Below, in pieces: positions 36,658 through 49,511 of a DNA stretch of 64,000 nt. The notes under the pieces were generated by a model, which saw nothing but the letters and a program-made list of their open reading frames with translations, did not search any database and was not told the DNA's origin. Numbering within the stretch: position 1 is the stretch's first letter; each line of letters opens with the position of its first letter. Source of the stretch: Setaria digitata. Lineage: Eukaryota > Nematoda > Chromadorea > Rhabditida > Setariidae. The position numbers and the translations under genes are program-made. Where the stretch lies: the NCBI GenBank assembly GCA_003640385.1, contig RCAB01000131.1, forward strand, positions 78,497 through 142,496, written 5' to 3'.

Positions 36658-39600
36658 CTACTTATGAGTTGCTGCATTTTTACAGCAGATATCAACAAGC
36701 TGCTGCTCCCGGATCATTCTCACATTTGACATCAACAATCCTAATATTAGTTTCTCAAGATTAATCTTTAGATCAGTTTGCTCCGATGATTCAAGATCGC
36801 AACTAACAACTAATATTGCAGCATGTTTATTTTTTAGTTTGCATGAGGTTTCCGGGAAAATTACCCTTTGGAATCTTTGACATAGTTGACATTTCTGCGT
36901 TGTAACGGATATGCCGAACAAATGGATAAGGATTTGTACCATTCTGATACAAATTAGTGGAAAATAAAACGGAAGATAGGAAATATGTGTGGATATACAT
37001 CCAGTTCATCTAAATTTTCTCAACAATTTTTTCCGAAGTATTTCCGATATCAGCTGAAATGATTCATAACCAAAAATTAATCATTAAAAAATACGCGGAC
37101 ATGCCACTAAAGTAACAGAATATCAGGATAAGATAATTGTTCATATTCACATTCAGCATATTATCCGGGTGCTTCTCTAGCAACTTCTCGAAATTTTCAT
37201 TTCGTGAAATATAGTAATTTAAATAAAACAGAATGCATCTAAGTAGTATGGTCACGGTTCTTTGAATGAACTTTGATGCGGAAGTTACTAGGTATTTTTT
37301 GAGATAGCTAATCTATATAACGAAATTACTATGAAGTGGCACATTTTTGCGTCTAGTTGAACATGAACATAGACATACTCGTTACACTGCAAGAGTAAAT
37401 GTACCTCAGCTATTTTTCTCTTATCAACAATCATTAGTTCGACCTCAAGAGTGTTAATAATCCCCGAATCAAACTTCGTTTACTAGAGTGACAGGAAAAA
37501 ATAACCAAGAAACGGTGGGATGGGAATAATTGTGTGAAGCAGTATGACAGAAAGTATAAAAAGAGGAAGCTTGCTTCAGAGAGGAGGAAACGAGTGATAG
37601 AAATTCATCCAACAGTTATGAACAACTTCAAACAATATGTAATGATAACGATGATCACAACAATTTACTAATTGCATAGAAGAAATGAAGAAATAAGAAG
37701 GAAAGGGAATGGAGAAAATTGTTAGTCGAATTGTCTTCACTTACTAAGAAGTACTAACAAATACTGACAGCGGATAAAAGCCCCCCCGCGATGTCTGCTG
37801 CAGTAATGAAGCATTTTAGGACAGATAGGTTATGCTACTTTGCAAGAAAAGTAATAAATAGGCTATCAAATGCATAGCGAATTGGAGAATATGATATACT
37901 GTTACGTCGTAAATCAGATATTTGATAAAATCGTCAATGGAGGTACGTAGTGGACTTATTCAATAACGGTGCTGAATTTTACAATTTCTTCAAAGCAAAG
38001 AATTTGTTGTAAGAAAACTAGCAACTAAATATAAATCATCACCCGACATCAAAAACATAAAGACGATAAAAAGTTTAAATGATTTAAATTCAAATATTAA
38101 GTGTTTGAATGAATTAAAAAAATTAGATAAAAAAACTTGATAAAATCATTGTTTTGACATCGACATGTCGCATTATCATTGGACGGCTACTTTTGCGAGG
38201 TGGTGAACGACTAATGGATTGTAAATGTGAGTTGAATATTTTATATGAACTCGACCCTACTTTATCTAATTTTCATGGTAATTGCATGTTTTCCAGTCCT
38301 TTGAAGCTCTTTTTATTCCTAGTTGCTGCAAAAAAAAGTCTTCCTTTTTAATTTGTTTCGCTGTCAAACAAGTGGTGCTTTTATCACCAAGACTGAAGAC
38401 TGGGTATTCTTTCGTGATATATATTTCATATACGGATTGCTACTTCCAACGGGTCTGAAATAAAGCCCATATACATTAGCTAAAAGATTATAATACTTCC
38501 ATATTTAATGCCACTATACACTAGATCAGTTTCAGTAGTAACAAAAAAATTTATACACCAAGTAGAAAAAACAAAATGAATCTGGAAGAAAATTCAAACA
38601 TACACATATGCACACAGATATAGGTACACACACACACACACACACGCACACACACACACTCATCAGTAAACATACATACGATGCTGTTATGTCGTTTCTA
38701 CTATTGCATGACGAGAGGTCTCCGACGACAACAATGTGCATAAATTTTCCAACTTGAAAACAAATATGTCAGTCCTCTTTGGACAGGGAAATAACATGTC
38801 GCGTGAAAATATCCCTCAATTTAAAAAAAGAAAAAAAACTCACGGAATATTAACCAGCATCGCTTTGGCAAAAGAAAGTTCATCAAAAATATTGAAATGA
38901 CTTAATGATTTAGAGAATGAATAAGACAGTTACTTCTCGAGCGTAATGGTAATTTGCAACATATAAAAGCTGTTTCAAGTGATGAACTACTAACTCTTTT
39001 GGCTCCATTTTATCATTGCGATCCTTATCACCAAATATGATTATCAGATTTGCAGCTGTCTTTATTGAATGAAGAAGTACTACTCTAAAACTCTCGTCGG
39101 CAATACAAACCATGAACGGTTTTGTGACTGTTCTATTGAGATTCGATAATTTTTGCTGCAGATGTGTTTAAATTAATTCAAATCATTAAGTACCACCTGT
39201 AAGAGTTTTAGTAAAATGTAAAATAGGGAAAAAAAAAACACTCATAAGTGGTATGTAACATAAATGATGGTATGACATGGACAAATAAATTTGATATTTA
39301 TTAAAAAAAAAAAAAAAGAAGTTGAAGTTTTCAGCCTTACCCCACTAATTAAAAGAATGTCATTAAGTGATTCGTTTCGAAGAGAAAAAAGGAAAATTAC
39401 TTTCTTTGTTCAATTTTTTATCTGAAAAATAAACCTTCCATGTATAATTAGAGGATCAAAAAAAAAAAGAAAATGTAGATGTTGTGAAGTCAAAATCTTT
39501 TTAAAAGATCTGAGCAAACAATTTCACTATATTTATTACAAAGAATGAGTAGTAACCTAATTTATGAAACCAAAGGCGAGAAGTTTCTCAACCACAGTTA

Positions 39601-41368
39601 ACATTAAGCATTGGAAATCACTATCTTTTAGAAAGACACTTTTCCGAAGTACCAAAATTAGTTGAAATAAAATGGCTATCATTCCGGCTTCCCTAGCTTT
39701 CAAAGAAGTATTTCCTTTTTATTAAATAATGATATGAATGAAGCAAAACCTCTACGATAGTGTCAGATGTTCGTTACTATTCAAATTCAGTGGTCCTGCA
39801 AATGCAAATTAACAGACTTCATTTTGGTTTTCATCGACATCTGGATTTCATCTTCTTTCCTTTGTTGTGTCACAGCAATCATAAAAACCCTATTCTTTCT
39901 CATGTCTATCCAAATTTGACACACATCTGATATGTCGGTAATTTCACTGATATCTCCAAAATGTTCCAAACTTTGTGTACAATCCAAAAATGAGCTATTC
40001 AGTTGCTGTAACACTTCATGATGGTGAAGCATATTAGTTACTAATGAATTTCTAAAACATATTCTGAAGACATAAAAAACATAATTTGGTCTTCTCTCGA
40101 ACTATAGATTACTGGAATAAATAAAATAGTATTTCAGGAAAAAATAATAACGCAGCAGACTGATAGATAGTACTCCTACATGACGAAAGAGTAGGGTATA
40201 ATGACACATTGGAAGCATAAGCTATTTCGGCAATAAAATGTTAAATCGGGATTAAAAAATTTTAAATTCTTTTGAAACGGTTGGCGATCTCTCACAGAAG
40301 TACAAATATAGAAGTACCATGTGGTTTTCTTAAGCACAAATATACTACTACGATTAAGCAATAAAACTTACTTTGTCAAAAAGTCACAGATGTTTACTGT
40401 TCCTTTACAACGCTCATTCATACTATTAGTTGTTCTCGCTGGAACGAAGAAAGTAACACATTATTCCGCACTGTAAAAAAAAAAAAAAAAAAAAAAAAGA
40501 AAAGCCATACTTTAAATCTATAATTTCGAAAGTTTCGAAGTCAGATTTGTCAAAAAAAACAGCAAGTTAATGAAAAAAAAAAATGTCAAGAGTGATGAAT
40601 ATCGCCATACTCAGATGATGTAGTGAAACAGTACTATAGAAATGTAACAAAAAAAAAAATTCTCAAGGTGTGTTTCCATTTATGTTTTTTATCTCTCTAC
40701 AATTTTTTTCCTGAATTTGAAAAATCCTCAAAATTATTTTAAAAAAAACATAAGAAAATTCTAGAAAATTCCTAAAAAAAAATAAAAATTATGGACATGA
40801 GATGAGTTATATTATGGGTATTCCTTACACTTGATAAATTTGACTTTCTCATTCTTCACAAATTTTAGCCGTTAAATATTTAATATTCTTTCTCTTACGT
40901 CCAGCTAATATGAGTGTATGCAATAATTTTGCAGTTGACTCTTCAGGTAGATATACTAACCAGTCACTACCGGTAGCAATGTTTCTTAACACTGCGAAGA
41001 CAGTCACTGACATTAATGAATAATAAATACGTCTCAAAAGTTCAAGAATTTACCATGGTATCAACATTCTTTTGCATTATGTCATACTGAGTTTGGTGGA
41101 ATCTGATGACAGAATCCACCTTTCGTAAAGCATTCATTAGCAAAGTATTGGGTGCCTGGAAATATAATATCATCTACCTTCTTTACTTTCTTTTTAGCAT
41201 CAAATTTGAAACAAAATCGAAAAGAATTAGAAGATTACGGTCAATTATGCTGTACTTACAAACCTGGAAATACTTCTTGTTTTCCTCACTCATATGTCGA
41301 CCGATATTTTCATAAGCAAAGGGTGAGCGTCCACACATCAAGCACATCTTTCCTGATACTGTAATCAT
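36658..41368 (-). CDS. unrecognised multi-exon protein with N-terminal CxxC
   Basis: Clear exons on the - strand: 41264-41368 (ATG; contains MCLMCGRSPFAYENIGRH, a possible small zinc-binding motif), 41054-41155, about 40860-41010, 40372-40438, from 40051 down to at least 39879, 38934 to about 39120, and a last exon 36658-36943 with stop TAG. Exons 1-2 join in phase 0; 3-4 and 4-5 in phases 1 and 2. Junctions 2-3, 5-6 and 6-7 do not close and probably need extra or shifted exons in the 2-kb gap before 36.9 kb. The body is helical (LLMNALRKVDSVIRFHQTQY, LLHSIKTAANLIIIFGDKD). The last exon could be read in two frames; the chosen one gives MVQILIHLFGISV and AAILVVSCDLESSEQTDLKI. I do not recognise the family. 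A CA repeat lies in the large intron. Confidence 0.5.
38625..38660. repeat. (CA)n microsatellite
   Basis: A CA dinucleotide run interrupted by one CG, inside the last large intron of the - strand gene at 36658-41368. Confidence 0.9.
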
Positions 41369-41399
41369 AACGACTTTAAAGTGTTTAAATGTAGCTTAT

Positions 41400-42427
41400 G
41401 CGCCTTTTACCACTTTTTCAAGAAAAAGTATCGTCAACTAAACTAAACACCTGTAATCGTCCCATTTGCATTATTAAATTTTCTACAATTAATGGGAAGA
41501 CATCGAGCTCAAAATCAAAATATCGCATTTGGAATGTAGTTAGAACATTACAGTAAATTCGGCTATGAAGAAATAAGGGAAAGGAAAGAACTAACAAAGA
41601 GAATCGTTACTGCTCAATGGCTAACCTATCTGATGGAGAATAATTTCACTTGGATCACAGTGGGAAGTGCAAAGCACCATGGATTTTTATTAAAAGGCCA
41701 GAAGTAACATGTCCCGCTTGAGAAAGCAATGAAATTGATTATTTGCTATTCCTTATAACACATTACACTTACCTAATAAAAAACAATAAATAACATCAAA
41801 TCACATTTGTCCAGCAAGTATGGCAGAATATATACCCAGAGATAGCTAAAGCATAAATTTTAAGCTCGGTATTGCATTGAGTAGCACCAATTAAATAACA
41901 GTTACTGTAATATATCCACCGCAGTGCCATCTATAAATTCAATTATACGAGATAAAAGTTAGAAGGAAGCTCAATTATAAAATTTGCTTTTCCCTCTATT
42001 ATTCACTTCCGATAAAGCAGTATAAGGCCAAACATAATAAGGCCTTGTTATAACAGATTAAATTAAAATTAAAACAAACTAAATTTAATATGTATCCCAC
42101 AAACGATAAAAATCAGTAAAATAAGTTCGAACAAAATTTGCAATAAATTAACTTCCTTCGGTGAATCAACCGATAACATTACTTGAAAAAAATCATTAAC
42201 AGTTATGAAGCAATCGTATCTTTATTCATAAAATGAATGTCGCCAGCGTACAGGTATGGTGAAAGTGAGCGACATACGTGGATAGGCTAAGATAAGAAAA
42301 TTACTTACAACAATAAGCTATCAAATTTTGTCATTGATTTTTTGATTTGATAATAAATATACATTTAATTAATATTCGACCTCATCATTGCGCTATTATA
42401 ATATTACAACATTTCTGAAGACAATTA
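41400..42427. other. intergenic
   Basis: About 1 kb between two - strand genes: upstream of the unknown gene (start at 41368) and downstream of the gene ending at 42428. AT-rich; no exon seen. Confidence 0.45.
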
Positions 42428-43751
42428 TTATGCTTGACTAAAATCACGAAAAGGCAATGTTGAGGGATTTCGATAATCCCGAACTGGTGACGGACCTCGA
42501 TAATTCTTCCGAGCAGTAAGCTCATCGGCTTTCGTGGCTCCAACTAATCGATGATCATACGGTCTTTTCGTTACGTCAACTGAAGCATCCAACCGAACGA
42601 CACCATACGGATGTGAGGTGTTTGCTGAAATCCGAAAAAATCACTGTTAAATAAACAATCCCCATGAAAAAAAGAAAAAAAATTAGACAGCTTCACACTA
42701 TTTATTTTCTTTGCAAAGGATCAATAGTCTCAATACTCAAGTTGCAGAAAAATATAGCTTACTCACCAGTCCGTAATGTTTTAATACTAGAGTACTGAAT
42801 TTGGGAAGGATACTGTCGACTAGTCGATGGCGCGTAAGATGCTGCCGATGCTGCATACGCTTGATATATACTTGCTTGTCGGGCTTCATCTGTATTCAAA
42901 GGGAATATTATTTCTAATGAAAAAAAAATTCAAGATGAAAGTGTACGAATGGGAAAAAATGAAACTTACCATACGCTTGAACTTTCTGAAGAGCAGAAAG
43001 TAACGCAGGGAAAAATGTAGGGTCTTTACTAGTCATCATCACAACTGCGAGAATAAAATCTTTCGGTGAAATCTGTGCCAATAGACCATCTAAATATTAA
43101 AAATGTATAAAAATAAGGTCTTCATATTTGCAGATTTTCAAGTTGAATGCAAAGAGCATAAAGCGGTGTCATGAATAAACATAATTTACGTAGAAATTAC
43201 TAGGTGGGACTCTAAGATAATCGAAGATATAAAAATAACGAAGATAAAAAAATGTAATATCAGTAGTCCCAACACAGAATAATACTAATAATTACCGCTA
43301 ACATGCTATACTTCTCAAATCTCATTTAAAACGAAATGATATTAATGATAATGCTAACAACCACAAAATAACACATACCTAATGTAGTATCTAGATCTTG
43401 GGGAGCAATTAAACTGTTCCGCTCTTCAATCAGTTGTCTTTGTTGTTCTTTTACACCTTTTTCCCATTCATTGAATTCCTCCACATATTTATTATATGTT
43501 TCTGTACCACACTGTGCTCTTAAAATGAATTAACTGTAGCATTAAAAATGGCTATATAATTGACTAACACAGTTTTCCTATCGGCTCAAAGTACAGTGTG
43601 GAAAAATTCTGCTACAAGAATTGAGAAATTGATCAGAATTAATCAAAAAAAAAAAAACGCACATATTGTTGAGCTTCCATTTTTCGAACTTTTCCTTATG
43701 CTCTACATACTGCTGTTCCAATCGTCCCAATGCAACTGTTATATGTGTAAT
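42428..43751 (-). CDS. protein with W-rich coiled-coil repeats, 5' end not resolved
   Basis: Five - strand exons join exactly: 43663-43751, 43379-43518, 42970-43089, 42767-42889 and 42428-42624 (phases 2,1,1,1), stop TAA. The start is upstream; a candidate exon at about 43995-44066 (APKAPKLYAPYSQFLL) precedes it but its phase fits only with a weak ATT/gttctg donor. Two related segments, LEQQYVEHKEKFEKWKL and YNKYVEEFNEWEKGVKEQQR, form a Trp-containing helical repeat loosely like the YxxxxxxFxxW pattern of YLPM1-type nuclear proteins. The middle has a hydrophobic helix (SPKDFILAVVMM), then an Ala/Ser/Tyr-rich stretch, and the C-terminus is Arg/Pro/Tyr-rich (VRDYRNPSTLPFRDFSQA). Function unknown; RNA-processing association is only a guess from composition. 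Confidence 0.65.
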
Positions 43752-44149
43752 CTGCAATGGAAGATATCTTGACAAATTTCACGGCGCTTGAAAAGATAGA
43801 AAACTATTGAGAATTATAAAATCTGTTGATCCCAAGACCTGGAATACTGTTTTCAATAGTCAATATCTACAAGGAGTGAAGTGTCAGTTTTTATCAAATT
43901 ATTCTACTAATATTTTAAATTGCACATGAATATCATAGAAAAGGATCAAAAATTAAGAGACGGAAGACATGATGAAAATAAGTCCTTCGCAGAACAATTC
44001 CGAACTCAAACTTGAGAAGAAACTGTGAGTAAGGAGCATATAATTTAGGAGCTTTAGGAGCGCTGCAAAAAGGGCAAGCAGCATTTGTGAAATAAAACAC
44101 AAGAGAGATAAAGAAAACCAACCTTATCAGCCATCAGTACTTGAAGGAA

Positions 44150-44838
44150 AGACGGGGAAGATACCAAAACTGAAATTATGGATATTAGTAAAATTAAAGC
44201 ACATCACTTCAACGATATTCCTTTTTGGAATTCACCCATACTTTCTTTAACCTCGTAAAAGCGACATAGAGCTAGTTATACAAGACGAAGTGTATCTAAA
44301 AACAAGATTGCACAACGATGCTTTATAAAGATGACAGACACTTTATCGCTTCAACGTGTTAGATCATGGAACACACGTAAAAAACAACGGGGGCAAGAGC
44401 ATTTGCTTAGATAATGCTAAAAAATGCGACAGCAAGTGTAACAGGATAAAAAGTGTACATTCAGAAAGACCATCCATCACCGCCATACGTGACATCAGCT
44501 TGAATGTACAAGTCACTCGGCCAAATGAAAACGACGTGTTGTGCTACGCAATGACACACCTACAGACCAACACGAGAATACCTACGTGCACGTGGTGGTA
44601 CAGCGAATGTAGAACAAACGGTGGTTCGTTACGTTGGCAGAGGTTCTTCTCCCATCGGTGTTCCTTCTGTTCACTGTCTGTCTAAGATTCGAGAGCAGAC
44701 TCGGGATGGCTTCTAAGTTGTCTTTTGTCGCGCATCGTAAATGTACGTGATAAGTTCTTTGTGGAAAGTACGTGCTTAAACATAAGGAATGTTGGTTAAT
44801 CGTACCTTTGCTGAAGGTTATTATCAGAGAAGGATAGA
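44150..44838. promoter_or_regulatory. divergent promoter region
   Basis: Between the 5' end of the - strand W-repeat gene and the + strand steroid reductase start. The part at 44360-44720 is richer in GC and CpG than its surroundings and is open for 109 codons on the + strand; with no splice or homology support I treat it as promoter or 5' UTR rather than a gene. No TATA box or factor site can be assigned. Confidence 0.35.
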
Positions 44839-46638
44839 ATGGAATCCACGATCGAAATGCTGGCTTACGGCATGCTTATCAGTGGTGTTATTATTTTTGT
44901 AGCATTCATCTCTGGATTGAAAGCCACCTATGGACGATACTCTCACCAGTCGCATTTGCCGGTGTTTTTTTCGTGTTGCTATGACAGTGGAAGTGATAGT
45001 GAACAGAACAATCGCAATAACGTGAAGCGGTAGTAAGTTGTAGATGACTGGGAAAATAAATTATTCTGCAAAGGATTTCAAAATCAGTAATGGCAAAGTG
45101 AACAGGAACGTAGAGGGTTTATGTCCAAGTGACCTTGAAAAAAGTTCCTGAACTTGTAATACAGATTGAACATTGCTCACAAATTATATGAAGTGTCATG
45201 ATATATTGATGCCTTAAGCACATGTCACAGAATCCAACTGTAAATATGAATGCATTGTAATTCGTGATAGAAACACATGATATATAGACTGTTTAAAATG
45301 CGTAAGGTTTTAAAGCTACGGGCAAAAATTTGAGTATTGGTAGATAACTTTTGGTGCATGTTGCTGCAGTTGGAGCAAGAGATTTATTAATAATTTCATG
45401 CCTAAGTTAACCTCGTTGAAATCAATTCTTCACTAACACTAACTGGAACAAGGCTCCAAAATTTTTGTTTAAATATGATTATTTTCAGTTTCAGCATGGC
45501 TCGTGGTTACACAGGTAACACTTCCAAACAACAGTTTACACAAATTCAAAGCATATTTTTGAAGCTTATGGTTTTCAGACCCCATTAATTCCAGCTAAAT
45601 GGGCTTGGTTTGTACAAGAGATACCGTCGTTGTACATTCCTCTCTATTACCTTGTTACCAATATCACCAGTCTCCCCTTTATCAATGCATTTGTTCTGGT
45701 TTTATTCTGCTTGCATTACGTTAACAGGTCAGTGAACTTTGGTTTTAAAGGTCTTTTCTGCATTAAGCTACTTTGGAATGTGCGAAACTGAGGGAAATCA
45801 CTTTCAGAGCTCTTATTTATCCACTCCTGATCAAAAGTGGCACAGGAACTCCTGTACATGTCTTTTTATTAGCTTTCCTATTTTGCACAGTAAATGGCTA
45901 CATGCAAGGCGCATGGCATTCGCATTACGTTATTTATAACAAATCATTGAAGAACATCACATTTTGCTTTATTGGTTCGTAAGCATTCACATTTTATGAT
46001 CTTCGCCTCTCTTAGACATAGATATAATCCTAGATGCAGAAAGCAAATTTTGAAAAGGGTCTTTTTTCCAACCTTTAGCAAAACAGCTTTTTTACTTTTC
46101 TGCATAAAAAATACGTCTGCATGTTTAAGATGTATTTAATGTACTGTACTTATGTTGTTCTGCTACTTACATCCTCCATATTGCAACAGGCTTAGTGGTA
46201 TATGTGATTGGAATGATAATTAATATCTTATCCGATTCAATTCTACGAGATTTGCGGAAAGACGGAAAACCAGGCTACCGAATTCCATATGGTGGTTTGT
46301 TCACTTATGTATCTGGAGCAAATTTCTTCGGAGAATGTGTCGAGTGGATCGGTTATGCCCTGTTGACGCGAACACTTCCCGCTTGTGCCTTCGCATTTTT
46401 TACGCTATGCAACCTTGCACCTCGAGCGTATCATCATCATAGGTGATTTTCTTTTTAATATAAATTCTTGATTTCTTTTGTAAATGCCGGAAAGATGTGA
46501 AGAATGATTATTGCCTTTACAAGACTTTTTTGCCGAGAAGTGTACTGTATGTAACAGCTGGTTTATTTCAGGTGGTACTTAAAAAAGTTTGACGAATATC
46601 CGAAGAATCGGAAGGCCTTTATACCATTCGTTATTTAG
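44839..46638 (+). CDS. steroid 5-alpha-reductase (3-oxo-5-alpha-steroid 4-dehydrogenase), 252 aa
   Basis: Reduces the delta-4 double bond of 3-oxo-steroids with NADPH; an integral ER membrane enzyme. Exons 44839-44961, 45579-45727, 45808-45974, 46190-46442 and 46572-46638 join with phases 0,2,1,2 and give 759 nt, matching the 254-259 aa of human SRD5A1/2. Signatures in order: YGRYSHQSHLP, PAKWAWFVQEIPS, ALIYPLLIKSG, QGAWHSHYV, INILSDSILRDLRKDGKPGY, IPYGGLFTYVSGANFFGECV, EWIGYA, and the C-terminal WYLKKFDEYPKNRKAFIPFV. Several hydrophobic spans are present. A small exon-like segment (about 45489-45514) lies in intron 1 but does not fit this frame. In nematodes such enzymes could act on dietary sterols or host steroids; this is inference. 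Confidence 0.93.
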
Positions 46639-47644
46639 ACGAGAATAGGCTATTATGAAGCAGAAAAATGAAGCTATTAATTTCGACGACCAACGGTATA
46701 CAATAGGTGGAATATTTCAAGTGGAATGAGTATTGGAACGGCTAAATTGTCGTGCTATGAAAACCATAAAATTTAATTTGTTTATGTTCTCACAGTAGAT
46801 TTGATAGTATGTCAAATTTAGAAAAGATTAAGAACAGTAAAAAGTTTAAAAGATTATTATGTACACGATCGAGGTGCGAATATGTGATATAAAAGTAGAG
46901 GTCGAACGCGTACCAAGACGGTTCTGAAATGGAAGATTTGAGAGAAAAGTGATTCCCGTTAAGAAATCCTTATTAAGGAAAATTCTCGTACGATACTAAA
47001 TCAAGGCCAAAATTTTGAAAAGCGGACATATCAAAGGATGCTTGAAATGGTGGGACTTCAATTCGTTGTTATAGTAACTCTTATTAATAGGATGTTGTCT
47101 TTTTAATAGAAGAGAAAGAAATGCAGTGATTTCAAAATACATACATCCTACCACACAGAAACAGTACGGGACATCCTGAAAAGTTATATCTGTAAAATAT
47201 AACTTCAAGTAAAAGACATTTTCATAAGTGATAAGCAGCATAGCATAAAATTCGTCGCAAGTTCCCAAATATACGTTCAATAATTTTTGTTAAACCACTC
47301 GAAGTAGTGGTCAACTAAAACATTCATATTAGACTGTTCTGTTTAGGAAGTGAGGAAATTTCACGCACATTTATCAAGCGCGGAAGATTCTGGAAAGTAT
47401 ACCATTTTTTTTGCCATTCTTCTTCGATTGTCTTACCATTTGCTTTGCTTCATTCTCCATTTGTTCAGCTTCCATTATAATCTTGAAAAAAAACGAGCAA
47501 AAATAGCTAAGTGGCTATTCTTAATTATGATTTTATCGAATGAGCCGAAAATATGTGGTATATAATCAATAACGAGAGTAATCTATGGGTTGAATATTTC
47601 ATCCACCATTCAGCTAAAATACATCGAAAATGTGATAGCCTTAA
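46639..47644. other. convergent intergenic region
   Basis: About 1 kb between the 3' ends of the + strand reductase and the - strand gene ending at 47645. Would hold both 3' UTRs. No gene seen. Confidence 0.5.
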
Positions 47645-49511
47645 TTAGTAATCTTGAGGACGATTGGTCTTATTCAACGCTGTGTCACTTCCACTTAGCA
47701 AAGAGTCAGTAATGCGAAAATCAGGAAACTTGTTGATAAAGGAACGAAAAGATCAAATTCATTAAAGAAGCAACTTTACTTACCTTCTGCAGTTCTTCAT
47801 CGGAGATTTTATCATTACCATCTGAATGCTCGCTTTTGTGGCTAGAATCGGAGGATAATTGGCAATCCAACCTATTTTCCCAAAACCTGCTTAGTTCTTC
47901 ACTTATTTTCTCCGACTTCATTGAATTTTGCCTTGCTAAAATAGATCTTCATAAAACCAAGAAAACCAGATTTCAATATAGAAAAAGGATTCAGACGATA
48001 TTATCCATCGATGCAATAGCATGAAAAAATGAATCCTCATCAAAAGCAGTGCAGAAGCAAATTACACAACCATACAGCTTGCCCTTGCCCATTAAACTAT
48101 TATCATCTTATTCAAAATTAGTCGCAAACACGGTTATAATGTGCCTCTAGGGAGGTCATAGCGGTTTCATACTTAGTTTCATCAGCTTCATAATTTCGTC
48201 ATCCACTGACTTATCATTAGCGATTGTACTCAGCATAGCTGTTTCCATACTTCGCTCCTTAGCTAATTTCATTGTTCCTTTCAATTCTTTTAAACTTCGA
48301 ATTGTATTCCGACCCAATACATTTATGTGTGGTGGAGATAGTTCCTCACTTAACTCTGCAAAACCATCAATTCAACGGTTACTCTTTAACTAATGATAAT
48401 TTATCTCCTAAATTAAAATCCTTGTGATGCAGACCACATGACGTAGCAGAGCAATCAAATGCATAATCTTTTAATCAAGTAATAATTTAAATTGATTCTT
48501 AGTGAGAAATCAATACTAGTGTTGAAGCATGGATATATATTTTTTAGAATAACATACAAATAATAAAAGGTCTTATGCACAGTCGAATTTTTGGCGTTAA
48601 GAAAATTCCAGAAACGTACCAACAGATTTATCAAGACGTACACTTTTATGAAATGTAATATCTCAAAATTTAACCATTAGCTTACACAGTTGTAAATAAA
48701 TGTTTCTTTCTTTTTTAGAGAAGAATAATGGACTGAGTTTCTCAGCAAAAAAAATAAGGAACTGAAAAACTATAAAGGTACCATTGGACAAAGCGCCATC
48801 ACTTCCAACAATTTTAATGAATTCTTCCGGGTTAACATCAAGCTCCCCTTTCGATTTCCCGCAACGATTCCATTTCATTTCCAACATGACTTCATCACCT
48901 GCTCGTTTCATCAATTTTTCAACTGTATCTTCATTTCTATTTACAAGAGCAACCTGGAAAATGAGTGAGATTATGTCAAAGAAAAGAGTGTGATGATGGG
49001 AATAGCGTTCCCTAAACATACCATCCTTAAATATATTGAAAATCTTAAACAGACGCTATTGTGAATTGCTGGCATACCCTTGGATATCTACTACCTTCTA
49101 CTGGTACATCACACAATCTTGCCATTCGTTCTTCCATGTCACTAACTGAAGGCACATTTTGTCCTAAAAACAGAAAAATTAACAATTAATAATCAATTGA
49201 GTGAGAAACAATAAGGAAAAATTTCGGCAAATCAGAAAGTAATTTAGAAAATATTTACTTTCTGCATGCATTCCTAGCATTTTTGCCCGTTCCTCCAAAG
49301 CCTCCAATGTTTCGGTCTGATTTTCATCTTCACTTATATTTAAATTTGCCAAACGTCGATTTAAAATTTCATCCTCTTTTTCTGGTTGGTGAATTTGTCG
49401 TGCAAAATGCAGTGAGGGATATAAAGAAGAGTGAAACTGTTTTGTGGAATTGGAAGTATACTGTCGCATCGATGGAGGTGGTAAATCATTATCAGGTTTG
49501 TTGTTACTCAT
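47645..49511 (-). CDS. 309-aa protein, tentatively ANCHR/ZFYVE19-like
   Basis: Six - strand exons close perfectly: 49259-49511, 49078-49163, 48782-48953, 48173-48355, 47784-47935 and 47645-47728 (phases 1,0,1,1,0), total 930 nt. The last intron is only 55 nt. The N-terminal third carries three short helices of the pattern (E)xLxxRLAxL: EDEILNRRLANLNI, LEALEERAKMLGM and DMEERMARLCDVP. This resembles the MIM-type and coiled segments of ANCHR (ZFYVE19), a VPS4-binding abscission-checkpoint regulator. The rest is helical and acidic (DTVEKLMKRAGDEV, RSMETAMLSTIANDKSVDDE, SSDSSHKSEHSDGND). No FYVE zinc finger is visible, so if the assignment is right the nematode protein lacks that domain. The gene structure is solid; the family call is weak. 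Confidence 0.8.
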
